Positions 60,806 to 64,000 of a stretch of 64,000 nucleotides of DNA are shown here, piece after piece. Under the pieces are notes generated by a model that did not search any database, was not told the DNA's origin, and was given only the letters and a program-made list of their open reading frames with translations. The stretch covers positions 186,001 to 250,000 of the forward strand of contig JADNRV010000016.1 of the NCBI GenBank assembly GCA_015499995.1. Reading direction: 5' to 3'. Both the position numbers and the translations under genes were made by a program. This DNA is from Flammula alnicola (Eukaryota; Basidiomycota; Agaricomycetes; Agaricales; Strophariaceae). How positions within the stretch are numbered: the stretch's first letter is position 1; each line of letters opens with the position of its first letter.

Positions 60806-62813
60806 TCATACCGCTTCCATCTCGTCCAAATCATTAGTCTCTATCCGCATGATCTTCCTTCCGAGGGCTTTCTCGATTTGCTCCATCTGCAACCATGTCT
60901 TCTTGTCGTGCACGAAGTTTATCGAAATACCCCTACGTCCAAAGCGTCCTGTTCGACCTATTCGACTTGGATGTCAGACATTATCCTCGTACTTTATAGG
61001 GTTCAAGACCATACCAATGCGATGAATATAAGTCTCGATGTCTGGCCTCTCGTCTGCCCCTTTGATTCGTTCATTCATGAGGGGCAAGTCGTAGTTGACC
61101 ACCATGTTGACTTGTAGGATATCAATGCCTCGAGCGATGACATTCGTCGTGATCAAGACCTGTTGGGGTCAATTCAGATAGGAAATATTTTAGGCGGAGG
61201 AACGAAATACGAACCTTCTCGCGACCCTCGCGGAAGCGGTCAATGATTGCGTCACGTTCCGCCGCATCCTTAGCTCCATGTAGCGAAGCAACTTTGTGAC
61301 CTTCCGCCGTCATACGCTGTGAAATCCTATCTGCTGTGTGTCGGTGCTGTGAAGTTGAAGAAATGAGCATCCGCAACGAGAACCCAAGAAATAAGAGCAA
61401 ACTAACCTGGCAGAAGATGATACTCTGCCCAATCGTCAGAAGCTGGTATAGCGATACCAGGATGTCATATTTGTGTTCCTCATTTTTGCAGTCCATGTAA
61501 AACTGCCTGATGTTGTCGACGCTGAGCTCCTCCTTCTGTAGCTCGATCTTGTTGGCTTTGGGCGCGATTTTCGAGGCGTAAGCTCGAACGTGGTCAGGGA
61601 AAGTTGCTGAAAAGAGGATGATCTGGATGGGCTTGTTTTTAGGGAGGTAACTGGTACTTTATGTTAGGATAATGATAAATATGAAGCAGTGAGGATGCGC
61701 ACTTCTTAACCCGAAGGGTTTGCTCTCCCAGCCCATCTTGGTCAAGCATGTTGTCGGCTTCGTCCAGCACGAATACTTTCACGTGGCTAACATCCAGCAC
61801 CTAGTTCGCGGGATTAGCCCGAGAACATGCAGTGATGGCGAAAGACACTCAGGTGCTCACCTTACGCCTCATCAAGTCCATCATAGTACCAGGAGTTCCA
61901 ACGATGATCTGCGCCGTGATATTGGTCGCATCTCTGGGCAAATTTTCCTTGATCGCGTATTCGGTCTGGACGTTTGTGTATTTTCCCATTGCTGTGATAA
62001 CTGACATGATCTGCCGGGCAAGTTCTCTTGATGGGGCCAGGCATAGAGCCTAGAAAAGACGACAACGGAATTAGAAATAGAGGGAGATAGAAGGCTGAAA
62101 CGTACTTGAGGTTTATTCAACTCATAGTCAACCCGACTGAGCATGGTGAGGACGAAGGCTGCGGTTTTGCCTGTCCCTGATTGTGATTGACCGATCATAT
62201 TTGTGGGTCTGAAGTGGTTATCGACTTGTTAGATATTTTGGGTTGGCTGAATAAACGCGATACTGACGGGTCGGAAAGAAGGAGGGGCAGAGCTTTCTCT
62301 TGGATCTTAGATGGCTTATCGAAGCCCATTGCGAAGACGCCCTTTAGAAGATCCGGGTGACTAGTCAAACCAAGTCAGTGCCATGAATATGATACAATAG
62401 GTAAATCGAATAGGGCGTACAGTCCAAGTTCTTGAAAGGTCTTTGCACTGTACAAGGGTGAGTTCGGGTTGCCTTGCTGGTCGGCAAGAGTGACCTGGAT
62501 GTTTGGGTTCAACACCGGATATCGCTGCGACAATTCGAGAGACACGCACTGTCACTTCGAAACTCGAAGTAAGCAAGTCGGTAGTGCTGCCTATTCAGCG
62601 AGTTCAGTCGGCAATTTTATGGCATAGATTGGTTTGTGCTTACTGGTTGCTGCTGGTTTGGCAGCGGGAGTCTCATCTTTAGGTGGTGCAGCGCTGTGGG
62701 CGTTGGAGCCACAGCTACATGGCAGATAGGGTGAGAATAGACGCGTCTGAGGAGCGAATATGCTTACTGGGAGTGATAAAACCCTCTTCGTCTTTTGACA
62801 AGGAAACCGACAT
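60806..62813 (-). CDS. DBP5: DEAD-box RNA helicase DBP5 (mRNA export)
   Basis: Remodels mRNPs at the cytoplasmic face of the nuclear pore. Motifs in order on the minus strand: upstream block [19 protein letters not shown] and [16 protein letters not shown]-motif region [17 protein letters not shown], Walker [35 protein letters not shown] box [19 protein letters not shown], then RecA2 with [25 protein letters not shown] and [24 protein letters not shown]-like and [20 protein letters not shown] segments separate it from eIF4A and other DEAD proteins. Introns are short and phase-consistent. The first exon, with ATG at 62811-62813 ([15 protein letters not shown]), is inferred; joining it to [16 protein letters not shown] needs one missing base near 62693. 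It shares a divergent promoter with the next gene. Confidence 0.9.
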
Positions 62814-63061
62814 TGAGGATGCTAGGCAAGGTGCACTAAGTGCTTTGAACTTGAAATGGACTTTGGAGATCATTATCGTCGGTAGCAGCCGAACAAGGTT
62901 CAATCTAATCTAATCTTTCTCAAACATTATGAAATGACTACATCGCAATGTCCAACGTTCAAACGTTCACCATCTATCACATCGAGTCTCTATAGCCTCG
63001 TTTATACACGACCATATACCGATACAACACTTAGAGGATAGAGGACATTCACCCCTTCATA
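62814..63061. promoter_or_regulatory. 248-bp divergent promoter between DBP5 and the POF1-like gene
   Basis: The two starts face away with 248 bp between them. A word tctaatctaatc is directly repeated near 62900. No consensus TATA was seen in either direction, as is common for housekeeping genes. Confidence 0.45.
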
Positions 63062-64000
63062 ATGGAGGCAGGAAATTCTACGGCGAGATCCAATCAGGAC
63101 AACAAATCTCAGGCTCAGATTCCGAGCTCTGCCATGTCCAGCATTCGAACTACAGCACCCCATCTCCTCCAACGACTCCAGCAGGGTATTTCCAAGCTTG
63201 AATTGGTCTACACTCCCCACTCCCGATGGCCTCTTCCTCCTCGTCAGGTCGCGCAACCTCACTCGAAGAAACCACTTAGAATTTCCATCTTGGACTCATC
63301 ATTTAATCCTCCTACTCTGGCCCACCTCAGTCTAGCGAACTCGCGATGGTCCATTGCAAACGGAGATAGAGCAATAGACGACACTCAGCCTGCATATGAC
63401 GCCAAACTACTTCTCTTGTCCGTCAAAAATGCAGACAAAACGCTGAAGCCTGGAGACGCGAGATATGAACAACGACTCGAGATGATGTCGTTGCTAGCGA
63501 AGAGTATGCGGCCACTGAATGTCAACGCGACGTCTTCCACATCCACCCTAGTTTCCGGCTCCTTGACTCCAGAAGAGTCAGCCAACGTGGCCATAGCCAT
63601 CATCGACGAGCCGACATTTGCGGGCAAATCTACTGCTCTATTGGCGTTCCTCAGAAGCAAATTCGCTGCCCTTCCTCCTCCAACTGTCGTCGTAGACGAT
63701 ATAGAATTAACGTTCCTTGTTGGCCTCGACACCCTTCAACGACTTTTCTCTCCACGGTACTATCTCTCGGAGGAAGTCATGATGACATCCATGCGCAGAT
63801 TCTTTTCTCCTGGTCCGGATGGTGATAACTCGCGCATCGTGAGCGCAAGGAGGGTTATGTCGACACCCGACTCAGAAGAAGACGCCAAGGCCTTGGCTCG
63901 CGCGAAAGAGTTCATCGACTCGGGAAGGATCGTCATCATTGATATGGGAGACGAAATCAGCACTTACAGCTCAACTACCGTCCGCCGATCCGTTGGAAGT
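63062..64000 (+). CDS. POF1-like nucleotidyltransferase (nicotinamide-nucleotide adenylyltransferase superfamily), 3' end beyond window
   Basis: The open frame starts at the first ATG (63062, MEAGNSTARSNQD) and runs 313 codons to the window edge without a stop or intron. The core LRISILDSSFNPPTLAHLSL contains the nucleotidyltransferase TxxH signature that binds the triphosphate, here as PTLAH. The later STYSSTTVRRSVG matches the SSTxxR motif of the superfamily. Between them are FLVGLDTLQRLFSPRYY, the expected substrate-pocket strand, and an acidic, Ser-rich insertion. The layout fits fungal Pof1 proteins better than canonical NMNAT, because the first histidine of HxGH is replaced. Yeast Pof1 has been linked to protein quality control; its enzymatic role is uncertain. 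Confidence 0.8.
   Translation, partial: MEAGNSTARSNQDNKSQAQIPSSAMSSIRTTAPHLLQRLQQGISKLELVYTPHSRWPLPPRQVAQPHSKKPLRISILDSSFNPPTLAHLSLANSRWSIANGDRAIDDTQPAYDAKLLLLSVKNADKTLKPGDARYEQRLEMMSLLAKSMRPLNVNATSSTSTLVSGSLTPEESANVAIAIIDEPTFAGKSTALLAFLRSKFAALPPPTVVVDDIELTFLVGLDTLQRLFSPRYYLSEEVMMTSMRRFFSPGPDGDNSRIVSARRVMSTPDSEEDAKALARAKEFIDSGRIVIIDMGDEISTYSSTTVRRSVGS

Noticed and set aside
1..64000. CRISPR array, rRNA, tRNA or intact retrotransposon
   Set aside because: No regularly spaced repeats with spacers, no tRNA-like A/B box pairs, and no reverse transcriptase, integrase or LTR pair were recognised.

Overview
This window comes from a filamentous basidiomycete, most likely a mushroom-forming Agaricomycete. 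Genes are cut by many short GT-AG introns (about 50-60 nt) and include 10- and 15-nt microexons. Fatty acid synthase is one giant chain carrying both the beta and alpha parts, and the accessory genes (Zn2Cys6 regulators, an NmrA-like pair, a NACHT NTPase) are of kinds common in these fungi. I saw no CRISPR array, rRNA, clear tRNA or intact transposon.

Layout. 0.45-3.8 kb: secreted or anchored Kelch-repeat membrane protein (+). 3.8-10.1 kb: gene-poor, with an orphan promoter-like tract and a diverged direct repeat. 10.1-10.7 kb: acyl-CoA-binding protein (-). 11.7-13.4 kb: double PH-domain protein (+). 15.1-17.3 and 18.9-21.3 kb: two related Zn2Cys6 transcription factors in tandem (+). 21.3-26.2 kb: gene-poor. 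26.2-29.9 kb: VTC4 polyphosphate polymerase (-), divergent from the RagC/D-type GTPase GTR2 (30.0-31.7 kb, +). 34.8-36.3 and 39.8-41.3 kb: duplicated NmrA-like genes (-) with repeat debris between them. 41.9-44.0 kb: decayed NACHT NTPase (-). 45.2-46.4 kb: seven-pass membrane protein (+). 47.4-60.4 kb: the FAS gene (+), 23 exons. 60.8-62.8 kb: DBP5 mRNA-export helicase (-), divergent from a POF1-like nucleotidyltransferase (63.1 kb to the window end, +).

How genes relate. VTC4 and GTR2 share a 189-bp divergent promoter, and both homologues act at the vacuole (phosphate storage and TORC1 signalling). ACBP would bind the acyl-CoAs that FAS makes, although the two genes are far apart. The core genes (FAS, VTC4, GTR2, DBP5, ACBP) are housekeeping; 32-44 kb is an accessory, repeat-rich island.

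The most unusual property is that about 20 reading-frame breaks, all in the same direction (one base short) and often in C or G runs, interrupt otherwise conserved genes, including indispensable ones. This is most simply an uncorrected-assembly signature. It means several genes here are intact in the organism although broken in this sequence. The NACHT gene also has an in-frame nonsense codon, which that explanation does not cover.
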